Source: Pseudodesulfovibrio tunisiensis (GTDB taxonomy: Bacteria > Desulfobacterota > Desulfovibrionia > Desulfovibrionales > Desulfovibrionaceae). From it: a stretch of DNA of 64,000 nucleotides. The stretch covers positions 1,723,001-1,787,000 of the forward strand of contig NZ_CP094380.1 of the NCBI RefSeq assembly GCF_022809775.1. Direction: 5' to 3'. Position numbers and translations under genes: made by a program. The notes beneath the pieces are model-generated. The model made no database searches. It was not told the DNA's origin and saw only the letters and a program-made list of their open reading frames with translations. Shown here piece after piece: positions 7,098 to 15,116 of the stretch. Each line of letters begins with the position of its first letter. The stretch's first letter is position 1.

Positions 7098-8300
7098 ATG
7101 AAAGAATACCATCACCTTCTTCCCCTGGCCACGGGCTACTTCGGCGTCAGTTCCGCATTGTACGATTTCGACGGGCTTGTCGTTGTCTACGGCCCGGCTG
7201 GCGGCGCATGGCACATCAACATCGAGGACGAACCGCGCTGGTATCGCGGCCCGGCCACGGTGGTCGGCGCCGGGCTGCTGGAAATGGACGTCATTCTGGG
7301 CAACGACGACAAGTTCATCGACAATATCGTCAGGACGGCCAAGGGACTGGGGCGCAGTTTCGTGGCCCTGTCCGGCACCCCGATTTCCGAGATCATCGGC
7401 ACGGACCTGAAGGGATTCGCCCGGACCATCGAAGCCCGCACCGACATGCCGGTGTTCATGGTGCCCACAGCCGGGTCCGAGCCCTATCCCGAAGGCGCTT
7501 CCAAGGCGTTCCTCGCGCTCGCCGACAAGTTCATGGACCCGAATGCGCCCAAGGTCTCCGGCGGCATCAACGTACTCGGAGCCATTCACCTCACCATGGG
7601 AAAAGGCACCCGATTTGCGCCTCTGCTCGACGTGCTCCGGGAGGACAGGTTCAGGATCGTGGGCATGTTTTCAGCCCCTCTGCCTGATCAGACCGATCCC
7701 CTTGAGGGAGTTCGCAAGGCCCCGGGCGCGGAAATCAATGCCGTGGTCTCCACCAGCGGTCTGGCTCTGGCCGAACACATGCATGCGGATTACGGCATCC
7801 CGTTCGTGGTGGGCATGCCTGTCGGTCTGGCCGGTTGCAACGCCTTTCTGGACATGCTCGACGGCTCGACACCCTCTGTCCACGATGACTGCGAACCAGT
7901 TCCGTACAGACACGCTCTGGTCATTGGCGAACCAGTGTTGAGCCATGGCCTGAAATACTGTCTGAGCCACGATTTCGGCGTGGGCAGGGTGGATGTGATC
8001 TCGGTCACGCCCTCGGAACAGATGTTCAGCCAAAGCCCGGGATGCATCGGCGTACTGGCGGAACGCGGCCATTTCGATCGCGATACCGACGATGAAAAAC
8101 AGATCGGGGAACTGATGAACGATCCGAGCGTCGACCTGATCGTGGCCGATCCCTGCTACCGTCCCCTGCTGAAGGGAGAAAGAAAATTCGTCCCCCTGCC
8201 GCACACGGCCATGAGCGCACGAATTCACTGGGACATGGAATACGAATACGCTGTGGACAAGGGATACGAATATCTGGCCTCGCAACTGTTGGGCGACTAA
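7098..8300 (+). CDS. NifK-like nitrogenase-superfamily component 1 subunit without N-terminal cluster cysteines
   Basis: This 400-residue protein belongs to the oxidoreductase component 1 fold (VYGPAGGAWH, LSGTPISEIIGTDLKGF, DYGIPFVVGMPVG). The positions that carry P-cluster cysteines in NifK are Gly or Thr here (GPAGG, GTP), and the first Cys falls only around residue 249. Any intersubunit cluster would use three Cys from the NifD-like partner and perhaps a non-Cys ligand from this chain, as in DPOR where BchB gives an Asp. The start follows AAGG 9 nt after the previous stop. It lies between the NifD-like gene and hypC. Confidence 0.85.
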   Translation: MKEYHHLLPLATGYFGVSSALYDFDGLVVVYGPAGGAWHINIEDEPRWYRGPATVVGAGLLEMDVILGNDDKFIDNIVRTAKGLGRSFVALSGTPISEIIGTDLKGFARTIEARTDMPVFMVPTAGSEPYPEGASKAFLALADKFMDPNAPKVSGGINVLGAIHLTMGKGTRFAPLLDVLREDRFRIVGMFSAPLPDQTDPLEGVRKAPGAEINAVVSTSGLALAEHMHADYGIPFVVGMPVGLAGCNAFLDMLDGSTPSVHDDCEPVPYRHALVIGEPVLSHGLKYCLSHDFGVGRVDVISVTPSEQMFSQSPGCIGVLAERGHFDRDTDDEKQIGELMNDPSVDLIVADPCYRPLLKGERKFVPLPHTAMSARIHWDMEYEYAVDKGYEYLASQLLGD

Positions 8301-8321
8301 CGCGGAACCAAGGAGAAAACC

Positions 8322-8570
8322 ATGTGTCTTGCCGTTCCCGCCGAAGTGCTTTCCATTGATGGGGACATCGCCGTGTGTCGCGTGGCTCAGGGCCGGACCA
8401 CGGTCAAGGCGTCCCTGATGCTGCTGCCCCGAATGCCGGTCCCGGGCGAATTCGTCATCATCCATGCCGGGTTCGCCCTGCGCGTGGTGGACCGGAAAGC
8501 GGCGGAGGAAACCCTGCGCGTACTTTCCGAGTCCGTGGAATCACCTCAGGGGGCGAGTGCAGAGGGATAA
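8322..8570 (+). CDS. hypC: HypC/HupF-family hydrogenase maturation chaperone, cluster-dedicated copy
   Basis: This 82-residue protein opens with the HypC signature MCLAVPAEV, whose N-terminal Cys is the functional residue, and has the family's FVIIHAGFAL. HypC carries the Fe(CN)2CO unit from HypD to the apo large subunit of [NiFe] hydrogenases. A second paralogue (43605-43862) serves the normal hydrogenase in this window. A separate copy as the last gene of this cluster suggests that the hydrogenase-like protein at 2329 receives such an iron unit. RBS AAGGAG. A terminator follows. Confidence 0.93.
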   Translation: MCLAVPAEVLSIDGDIAVCRVAQGRTTVKASLMLLPRMPVPGEFVIIHAGFALRVVDRKAAEETLRVLSESVESPQGASAEG

Positions 8571-8609
8571 CCATCCGAAAACGGAACCGCCCTGAAACGT
8601 GCCCAAAAG

Positions 8610-8645
8610 AAATCCCGGGAGCCAAACGGCTTCCGGGATTTTCCG
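8610..8645. terminator. Bidirectional terminator after the cluster
   Basis: The stem ATCCCGGGAGCC / GGCTTCCGGGAT with an AAAC loop has TTTT downstream on the plus strand and T-rich sequence on the minus strand. It serves hypC and the convergent gene that ends at 8648. The arms equal those of the terminator at 2013-2048. Confidence 0.8.
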
Positions 8646-8647
8646 AT

Positions 8648-9085
8648 CTACTTCTTCCCGGGCTTGCCCTTTCCCTTGGACTTGCCGGTCTTTCGGGCGT
8701 CCTTTTCCGCCTGCTTCCGCGCCTTGCGTTCCTCCTTTTCCACTTCGCGCTGATCCTTGTCGCGTTCGCGCTCCAGTTCACGCTGTCCCTTGGCACGCTC
8801 GCGTTCCTGCTCGGCAGCCGACTTGCGGTCCGCCTTTTCCTTCTTTGTGCGGGTCTTGCGGTCTTCCCGCTCCTGATCACGCAGCTTCCTGGCCTGGTCG
8901 CGCTCTTCGGACGCAGCCTGCTTCCGGGCCGCCTTTCGTTCCTTGCTCAAGCCGGGCATGTCCTCGTCGGCATCCGCCACCAGCATCGATCCGCCGAAGA
9001 AATCATGCGAACCGGCCCAGACCGGGGCAATGGTGAAGACCAGAGGCAGACAGACCAGAATCCCCAGAACAATGATTCGTTTCAT
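8648..9085 (-). CDS. Exported, highly charged alpha-helical protein of unknown function
   Basis: This 145-residue protein begins with a clear signal peptide (MKRIIVLGILVCLPLVFTIAPVWA). From about residue 45 it is almost wholly Lys, Arg, Glu, Asp and Ala, with repeated ERDK/ERKA-type stretches that should form a long single helix or coiled coil; the end is Lys/Gly-rich. The start follows GGGAGC. Codon use in such low-complexity sequence can mislead, but the signal peptide and ribosome-binding site support a real gene. No function can be assigned. Confidence 0.65.
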   Translation of the reverse strand: MKRIIVLGILVCLPLVFTIAPVWAGSHDFFGGSMLVADADEDMPGLSKERKAARKQAASEERDQARKLRDQEREDRKTRTKKEKADRKSAAEQERERAKGQRELERERDKDQREVEKEERKARKQAEKDARKTGKSKGKGKPGKK

Positions 9086-9275
9086 GGTTTGCTCCCTTGT
9101 GTTTCAGAAAAATGGGGTCTTCTGAAACATACGCCACACACCACGAAAAGGGCACTTATTATTCTTCGTGGTCCGAGCAGGACAGGGCCGGGATGCGGCT
9201 CTGGCATTGACGTTCTTTCCGTCTGCCCGTAACAACTGGGGAGCGCTGAGTTTTCATGAAAAGGAGAAGGCAAGG

Positions 9276-9563
9276 ATGAGCGAAAACAAATGCAATGAAA
9301 ACCCCATGAAAGGGATGCCTCTGGACATCAATTTCACCACCTTCATCTATTCCCTGAGTTCTTCGGTGATGGTGGCTCTCGGCGAAGTGCCGGACCCGAC
9401 CACGGGCAAGACCGAATTCCAGCCCGGCGTGGCCAAGCATACCATCGACGTGCTGGCCATGTTGCAGGACAAGTTCGAAAACGGCCTTGCGGACGATGAA
9501 AAGAAACTCATGTGCGACATTCTGTACAATCTGCGGATGTCGTACGTGAAAAAGACAAGCTAG
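9276..9563 (+). CDS. DUF1844 family protein
   Basis: This 95-residue protein fits the small DUF1844 family: DINFTTFIYSLSSSVMVALGEVPDP, then a helix-rich end (HTIDVLAMLQDKFENGLADDEKKLMCDILYNLRMSYV). The start chosen is the ATG at 9276 with AAGGAG 9 nt upstream; the frame is open further back but without support. It lies 14 bp ahead of argC and is probably cotranscribed. The function of the family is not established. Confidence 0.85.
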   Translation: MSENKCNENPMKGMPLDINFTTFIYSLSSSVMVALGEVPDPTTGKTEFQPGVAKHTIDVLAMLQDKFENGLADDEKKLMCDILYNLRMSYVKKTS

Positions 9564-9577
9564 ACGGAGATTTCCCG

Positions 9578-10633
9578 ATGCCCGAATTCATCAGGGCCGG
9601 TCTCGTGGGCGTGACCGGCTATACAGGAATGGAACTGGCCCGGCTCATGCCCGGGCACCCGAGCATGAAACTGGTCCGCGCCACCTCTCGCTCCGAAGCG
9701 GGCCGAACTCTGGCCGAACTCTACCCGTTCCTGCACCGAATGGAATTGGGCGAACTCGTCATCACCCAGCCTGACCCGGCCGATCTGGCCGCCTCCTGCG
9801 ACGTGGTGTTTCTGGCCGTGCCCCACAAGACCGCCATGGAAATCGCGGCCGAGCTGCTGGAACACGGGGTCAAGGTCGTGGACCTGTCCGCGGACTTCCG
9901 CATCCGGGACAAGGCCACCTACGAGGCATGGTACAAGGTGGAACACACCCGCCCCGCCCTGCTGGCCGAGGCCGTATACGGCCTGATCGAGCTGTACGAG
10001 GACGACATCCGGGGCGCGCGCCTCATCGCCAACCCGGGCTGCTACCCCACATCCTGCATTCTGGGACTGGCACCGGCCATGAAGAACGGTCTGGCCGACC
10101 CCGCAGGCATCGTGATCGATTCCAAGTCCGGCACCACGGGCTCGGGACGCGGCGCCAAGATTTCCTCCCTGTTCTGCGAGGTGCACGATTCGTTCAAGGC
10201 CTATGGCCTGCCCACGCATCGCCACACCCCCGAGATCGAACAGGAAGTGTCCTGTCTGGCGGGAACGGACGTGACCCTGTCCTTCAACACCCATCTTCTG
10301 CCCATTGATCGGGGCATCCTGTCCACCATCTACACCACGTTGAAAGGCGACCGTTCGCTGAACGAGGTGCATGCGATCTACTCGGATTTCTACGCGGACA
10401 AGCCGTGGGTGCGCGTCCTGCCCAAGGGCCAGCTCCCGGAAACCCGGTTCGTGCGCGGCACCATGTTCTGCGACATCGGTCTTGTGGTGGACCCGCGCAC
10501 CGGACGACTCATCATCCTGTCCGCCATCGACAACCTGTGCCGGGGCGCCTCCGGACAGGCCATGGCCAATGCCAACCTGATCTGCGGCCTGCCCGTGGAT
10601 ACGGGCCTTGGCCTGGCCCCGGTCATGCCCTGA
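9578..10633 (+). CDS. argC: N-acetyl-gamma-glutamyl-phosphate reductase
   Basis: The 351-residue enzyme reduces N-acetylglutamyl-5-phosphate to the semialdehyde in arginine biosynthesis (NADPH-dependent, cytoplasmic). It has the N-terminal nucleotide fold (GLVGVTGYTGMELARL) and the catalytic Cys in NPGCYPTS; KSGTTGSGRGAK and GLPTHRHTPEIEQ are family landmarks. The ATG at 9578 has GGAG 8 nt upstream. No other arg gene lies next to it. Confidence 0.96.
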   Translation: MPEFIRAGLVGVTGYTGMELARLMPGHPSMKLVRATSRSEAGRTLAELYPFLHRMELGELVITQPDPADLAASCDVVFLAVPHKTAMEIAAELLEHGVKVVDLSADFRIRDKATYEAWYKVEHTRPALLAEAVYGLIELYEDDIRGARLIANPGCYPTSCILGLAPAMKNGLADPAGIVIDSKSGTTGSGRGAKISSLFCEVHDSFKAYGLPTHRHTPEIEQEVSCLAGTDVTLSFNTHLLPIDRGILSTIYTTLKGDRSLNEVHAIYSDFYADKPWVRVLPKGQLPETRFVRGTMFCDIGLVVDPRTGRLIILSAIDNLCRGASGQAMANANLICGLPVDTGLGLAPVMP

Positions 10634-10652
10634 CCCTTCCTTGGCAATGAAA

Positions 10653-10690
10653 CGAAAAACGCCGTTCCACCACTGTGGGACGGCGTTTTC
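10653..10690. terminator. Bidirectional terminator between argC and the cardiolipin synthase gene
   Basis: AAAACGCCGT and ACGGCGTTTT form the stem, flanked by A and T runs so that it works on both strands. It separates two converging genes. Confidence 0.88.
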
Positions 10691-10716
10691 CTGTTTCGAA
10701 CAAAGGGAAAATCGGA

Positions 10717-12155
10717 TCACAGGACCGGAGCAAGCAGCCGGGCGCAACGGACCAGCATCTTGTAGGCCGCATTCTTGTCATCGAACTCGCTTGGGCCGAC
10801 CTCGATGCACCTATTGAAATCAGCCTTCATCATCTGCTCGATTTCATTGCAGAATGATTCATTTTCAACCAGCAGGGTTATCTCGAAATTCAGGCGAAAC
10901 GAGCGGTTGTCCAGATTGGCCGTGCCCACCCCGGCAAGGCAGTTGTCCACGAGAAACACCTTCTGATGCAGAAATCCGTCCGCATAGCGGAATACGCGCA
11001 CGCCCGGCAGGTCCAATTCCTTGAGGCTGGAAAACCCGGCCCAGTACACGATCTTGTGGTCCGGCTTTTCCGGTATCATGATGCGCACGTCCACCCCGCG
11101 CAGGGCGGCGAGCTGAAGCGCCTTGAGCACCGGGGAATCCGGCACGAAATAGGGACTGGCAATCCAGATGCGGTCCCGGGATGCGTTGATGGCGCGGACA
11201 TACATGAGGGAGCAGGACTCCAGCTTGTCCCCGGGCCCGGTGCCCAGAGCCAGCACGTCGGCCCCACCCGGTCTGGGCTCATGGGACCAGTTCAGACGCA
11301 GCAGTTCATGCGCGGCCCAGTACCAATCCTTGGCATAGCTGACCTGCACCCCGAGCACGGCCGGACCGGAGCAGCGGACATGCGTATCCCGCCAATGCCC
11401 GAACCGCTCGTCCAGACCGAGATATTCGTCACCCACGTTGTGCCCGCCCACAAAGGCGGTATGGCCGTCCACTACCACGATCTTGCGATGATTGCGAAAA
11501 TTGAGCTGAAACCGATTGCCCCGTCCCTTGCGGGTATGAAAGGGGCGGACGTCCACTCCGGCGGCCCGCAATTCCTCCCAGTACGCCGCAGGCGTGGAGT
11601 GGCAGCCGATCTCGTCATACAGGAAATGCACGCGCACGCCCTGGGAGGCCTTGGCCATGAGCAATGTCTTGAAACGCCGCCCGATCTCGTCGTCATGCAC
11701 AATGAAGAACTGGACCAGAACATACTTTTCGGCCTTGCGAACAGCCCGGAAAATGGCCTGAAACGTGGCCTTGCCATCAACCAGCAGTTCCAGATCATTG
11801 CCACCGATGAACGGAAGCCCTGCCAGGGATTCGAACACGCAGCGCGGAGCATGGGGATTCCGCCGTTCCGAGGGCTTGAGCGGTGCGGGAATGTTGTGCA
11901 CCCCGCCGACCATGCGCAGATATTCCCTGCGCCCGGCGCGCGCATGGCCTCCACATAGCCGTGGAACTTGCTGCGCCCGAAAATCCAGTACAGGGGCAGC
12001 GCCACCACGGGCATGCCCACCAGAGTCACGGCCCAGGCAATGGCCCCCTGCGCGGTCCGGGTATCGCGCACGGCCATGATTGCCGTGGCAATGCCCGCCA
12101 CCTCGACCAGAGTCCAGAAAAGGCTGATCAGCCAGAGAAGCATCTGTGTTTCCAT
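10717..12155 (-). pseudogene. cls: Cardiolipin synthase (phospholipase D family), apparent frameshift
   Basis: Two frames together make one typical bacterial cardiolipin synthase. The start (12155 downward) encodes two membrane segments and the FGRSKFHGYVEAMRA linker. From about 11940 the homology continues in another frame (RREYLRMVGGVHN...). The catalytic half has both HKD motifs: HRKIVVVDG with GGHNVGDEYLG, and HQKVFLVD with GTANLDNRSF. The break is in an alternating GC tract at 11935-11944 and needs a net 1-nt loss or 2-nt gain. Either the gene is inactive or the base calls are wrong. The enzyme would make cardiolipin in the inner membrane. Confidence 0.85.
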
Positions 12156-12358
12156 AGGACATATCCGCGAGCATTCCCCGGGCCCGCTTCAAAAGTCGCG
12201 AAAACGGGCAGCCGGGCAATTGGTTCCGGTGTCATGAGAATACCAGATTCATGAGGCAATGAAAACGTTGCCTCGCCATATCTTCCTGAAAAACATGCGA
12301 GAAAGGATTTCCATGCCGAAACGGCACGGGAAGAAGGGGAACGATCCGGTTCCGGTCG

Positions 12359-13387
12359 CTATTCGGACAGGGAAAGCAGCTTCAATGCGTCAGGCAGGAC
12401 TTCTTCGGGAAGCAGCGAAACCAGACACTCGCGGGTAGCGCATTCGTTCCTGTTGCAGAACTGGCACTCAAGCCCCTTGTACGCGCTGATATGCTTTTCC
12501 GAGGGGAATCGCCATGCGGTTCCCGTGGCGCCCTGAATGGTCAGGGACGGCGTATCCACTGCCACGGCAAAATGTCGCGGAGACGAACAGTTGCCCAGTT
12601 GCATGGCCGCCTTTTCCTGAACCGCGGCCATTTCCCGCAGGGAGAGCATGCGTTCCGGCGCAACCGCGCCTTTTCCGACACGGGAAGCCACCTGCTCTGC
12701 CAGCTCCCGCTCGCCCGGGCCATACATGATGATGAAGGAGACGTCGGGCTTTTCTTCCCGAATCAATTGCATCAGACGGGCATAATGCTCGATCGGCCAA
12801 CGGCGCGTTTCCCGGCGATGACTCGGGTCGACCGTGACATAGCGTTTGCCGTCCAGATGCAGCCCGGCGACAAACGACTCGGCCCATTCCCGTTCCTGTT
12901 CGGTAAGAAACAGTTCCGGCCGCTCCCCGTCCCACTGGATGCCCAGCGGCTTCAATACACTGGTTTTGCATTTCGCAGCGTAGCCATCATCCGGAACGCT
13001 CCAGTGCGTATAGAGATACCGATTGTACCACGGAGGCGCGAAACTCAGCTTCACCGGGGCCGAAGAGAACCGGACCACCCACTTGCACCGGGGAAGCTGC
13101 TGGAAATCCACAACAAGATCATAGTTGGCGCGGCCGACACGAGCATAGTAGAAAAGCGCCCTGATCGGATTGCCCAAAATATTCTTGTCGATCGGCCACA
13201 CGTGGTCCACGTTCGGATTGTTCTCCAGAACAGGCAGGCACTTCTTCTCGGTCACGACATCGATTGCCGCATCCGGATAGCGGCGCTTGAGCAACGCAAG
13301 AGCCGGAGTGGACAGCAGCACGTCGCCGATCTGCCGGAGCTGGCAGACCAGTATGCGCCTTGGCACGAACGTCTTGAGATCAATCAT
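12359..13387 (-). CDS. Glycosyltransferase family 9 (heptosyltransferase-like)
   Basis: This 342-residue protein has the GT9 pattern: ILVCQLRQIGDVLLSTPALALLKRRYPDAAIDVVTE at the start, a donor-binding half with VTVDPSHRRETRRWP and FAVAVDTPSLTIQGATGTAWRFP, and a Cys-rich tail (CQFCNRNECATRECL). The family transfers heptose or similar sugars to lipopolysaccharide core at the cytoplasmic face. Acceptor and donor cannot be read from the sequence. It stands alone between the cardiolipin synthase gene and the ORP-type operon. Confidence 0.88.
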   Translation of the reverse strand: MIDLKTFVPRRILVCQLRQIGDVLLSTPALALLKRRYPDAAIDVVTEKKCLPVLENNPNVDHVWPIDKNILGNPIRALFYYARVGRANYDLVVDFQQLPRCKWVVRFSSAPVKLSFAPPWYNRYLYTHWSVPDDGYAAKCKTSVLKPLGIQWDGERPELFLTEQEREWAESFVAGLHLDGKRYVTVDPSHRRETRRWPIEHYARLMQLIREEKPDVSFIIMYGPGERELAEQVASRVGKGAVAPERMLSLREMAAVQEKAAMQLGNCSSPRHFAVAVDTPSLTIQGATGTAWRFPSEKHISAYKGLECQFCNRNECATRECLVSLLPEEVLPDALKLLSLSE

Positions 13388-13581
13388 GAACCAGTCACCA
13401 CGTCATGGGTAGGGGAAACGGTCCGCACAATGCCGAACCATCGGACACGCCGCCGACATCGGGACGGATGCCCGTTTTCCCGGAAAAAGCAGGTCGATCA
13501 TCGACCCGAGCAGCCAACGCCGGGGTCATACGTCAGAACCCGACAAACGGCAAGCCGCGCCCATGGGCCCATGTCGCATCG

Positions 13582-13614
13582 AAAAAAGGCCGGACACAGT
13601 GTCCGGCCCTTATT
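13582..13614 (-). terminator. Terminator of the ORP-type operon
   Basis: GGCCGGACAC / GTGTCCGGCC forms a compact hairpin, and on the minus strand it is followed by six T. The preceding stretch 13388-13581 (about 190 bp) holds no feature I can identify. Confidence 0.85.
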
Positions 13615-13638
13615 CCGAATCCATCGAAAAGGGAACGC

Positions 13639-14004
13639 CTAAAAGGTCACCCCTTCGAGAATTTCCGCGAGTTTTTCGCCGTCGGCGGCTCCGGGATTCA
13701 CCGGAACCGGGGCGAGAATGCCCAGCCCTTCGCTGGCTTCATGGAAGTCGGCGTCGCTCAGGGAGCTGACAGTCGCGGTGTTGATCATGGCGTTGACCAT
13801 GAGCAGCTCCGAGACCAGGGCGAACGGCTTGAAGTCGGGCAGATTTTCGTCCACGACAACCAGTGCCGGAGCGGCTTCCCGCACCTTTTCCAGCGTCTCC
13901 GCGCCCGAACCGGTCCGGACGAGGTCCGCTCCGGCCTTGGCGCACAGAGCCTCGGCAAACGTTTTCAACGCATCCATGCGAGTGGTGGCTATCACGATCT
14001 GCAT
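13639..14004 (-). CDS. Receiver-like protein, last gene of the ORP-type operon
   Basis: This 121-residue protein resembles a response-regulator receiver domain (MQIVIATTRMDALKTFAEAL..., VVVDENLPDFKPF with the likely acceptor Asp). The conserved Lys near the C-terminal end is not evident (ILAPVPVNPG), so it may be a pseudo-receiver. The start at 14004 follows GGAGG. It has no output domain. It lies downstream of zinc-ribbon, NifU-like and NifX-like genes and probably acts with them. Confidence 0.7.
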   Translation of the reverse strand: MQIVIATTRMDALKTFAEALCAKAGADLVRTGSGAETLEKVREAAPALVVVDENLPDFKPFALVSELLMVNAMINTATVSSLSDADFHEASEGLGILAPVPVNPGAADGEKLAEILEGVTF

Positions 14005-14021
14005 GGTTTCCTCCTTGTGGA

Positions 14022-14276
14022 TCAATCGAACTTCCTGCCGCAGCAGGAACCCGGACCGGCGCAGCCGGCATGCCCCGGAGTGGAGCCGCAACAGCCCGTA
14101 TCGCCGGGGCCGGGCATGGACTGTCCGGCCCTGCCGGTCAGCGAACTCGTGGCGGACATGAGCTTTTCCGTGTTCGTGCCGCCGCACTCAGGGCACTCCG
14201 GCGCATCTGCCGCGCCAAGCTGGAGCGTTTCTCCCTGAAATCCGCAATCCTTGCAGTGAATCTCGTAGATGGGCAT
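14022..14276 (-). CDS. FmdB-type zinc-ribbon protein
   Basis: This 84-residue protein starts MPIYEIHCKDCGFQGE and has CPECGG, the two CxxC pairs of FmdB-family zinc ribbons. A Gly/Cys-rich tail follows (CCGSTPGHAGCAGPGSCCG) that could bind metal. It abuts the NifU-like gene directly. Some family members are linked with formamidase or iron-sulfur loci, but the function here is unknown. Confidence 0.88.
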   Translation of the reverse strand: MPIYEIHCKDCGFQGETLQLGAADAPECPECGGTNTEKLMSATSSLTGRAGQSMPGPGDTGCCGSTPGHAGCAGPGSCCGRKFD

Positions 14277-14690
14277 CTACTTCTCCTGAAGGGATTTCCC
14301 CTGCCGGGCATAATAGTCGATGATGGCCTCGCCGAGCGTATTCAGGGCCAGACGCGCGCAGTGGAGATGATCCTCGGGCAGGCCGCCCAGTTCCTCCACC
14401 ACGTCCTGCGGTTCCAGACCGACTGCCTGATCAAGGGTCAACCCCCTGGCCAGAACGCTCACGGCTCCGGCGCAGACCGTGGTATAGACGCATCCCTGCG
14501 GCTGCACCATGACCTTGTCCAGCACATTGTCGCGAATCGCGACGTGCACGCCGATGGTGTCGCCGCACTGTCCGGTCAGGACAGCCCTGCCGTCGGGCGC
14601 GGCCATCTCGCCCACGTTTCGGGGATTGTGCATGTAGCTGAGAAAGCGATCCCCGACGCATTCCAGCTTATGGGACTCATCAACCGACAT
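14277..14690 (-). CDS. NifU/IscU-type iron-sulfur cluster scaffold
   Basis: This 137-residue protein follows the NifU N-terminal/IscU domain: FLSYMHNPRNVGEM, GQCGDTIGVHVAI (first Cys), QGCVYTTVCAGAVSVLARG (second), and HCARLALNTLGEAI (third). Such proteins hold a transient Fe-S cluster for delivery to apo-proteins. No cysteine desulfurase gene is adjacent. In this operon it probably serves the ferredoxin-fused ATPases or the NifX-like proteins. Confidence 0.9.
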   Translation of the reverse strand: MSVDESHKLECVGDRFLSYMHNPRNVGEMAAPDGRAVLTGQCGDTIGVHVAIRDNVLDKVMVQPQGCVYTTVCAGAVSVLARGLTLDQAVGLEPQDVVEELGGLPEDHLHCARLALNTLGEAIIDYYARQGKSLQEK

Positions 14691-14711
14691 GGCCGGGCCT
14701 CCCCAGGACGA

Positions 14712-15089
14712 CTAGTTTCCGCCGCCGCAGGTGAACTCGGCAGTGAACGGCTGAAGCTTGCCCTCGAGGAAAGCCTGCACCGCAGCACCGACAGTGGGAG
14801 CATCGGCGCCGTAGTAGACCTGCACGCCGACCTGATTGAAACCCATGAGCGGGCGCATGCCCATGCCACCGGCGATGAGCACGTTCACGCCATTGGAAGC
14901 GAGGTGGTTCACCGGGGCCATGCAACCGCCCTGCTGATGCGGAACATTGGGCAGGGTACCCACCTTCCTGATCTCGCCGTTCTCGGCTTCGATCACGGTG
15001 TACATGTCGCAATGGCCGAAATGGGCGCCCACCTGGGCATCAAGTCCGCCGGGGGCTCCGGACGGCACGGCAATAAGCACTTTTTCCAT
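14712..15089 (-). CDS. NifX/NafY-type metal-cluster-binding protein (ORP family)
   Basis: This 125-residue protein has the dinitrogenase iron-molybdenum cofactor fold: VGAHFGHCDMYTVIEAENGEIRKV, VNHLASNGVNVLIAGGMGMRPLMGFNQVGVQVYYG. The end is CGGGN. In Desulfovibrio the related orange protein (ORP) carries a Mo-Cu-S cluster. It has a sister domain at 16871-17224 in the same operon, and either could be the ORP equivalent. RBS AAGGAG. Confidence 0.87.
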   Translation of the reverse strand: MEKVLIAVPSGAPGGLDAQVGAHFGHCDMYTVIEAENGEIRKVGTLPNVPHQQGGCMAPVNHLASNGVNVLIAGGMGMRPLMGFNQVGVQVYYGADAPTVGAAVQAFLEGKLQPFTAEFTCGGGN

Positions 15090-15116
15090 GAGAATCTCCT
15101 TGGGTGTTGATATTCG

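Noticed and set aside
4996..8300. Reading the NifHDK-like genes as a nitrogen-fixation locus
   Set aside because: FeMo-co ligands are missing, the NifK-like chain lacks cluster Cys, and no nifB, nifE, nifN or nifV is present.
12220..12358. Short open frame between the cardiolipin synthase and heptosyltransferase-like genes
   Set aside because: There is only a small GAGGCAA/TTGCCTC hairpin and frames under 60 codons that overlap the neighbouring gene; nothing supports a protein.
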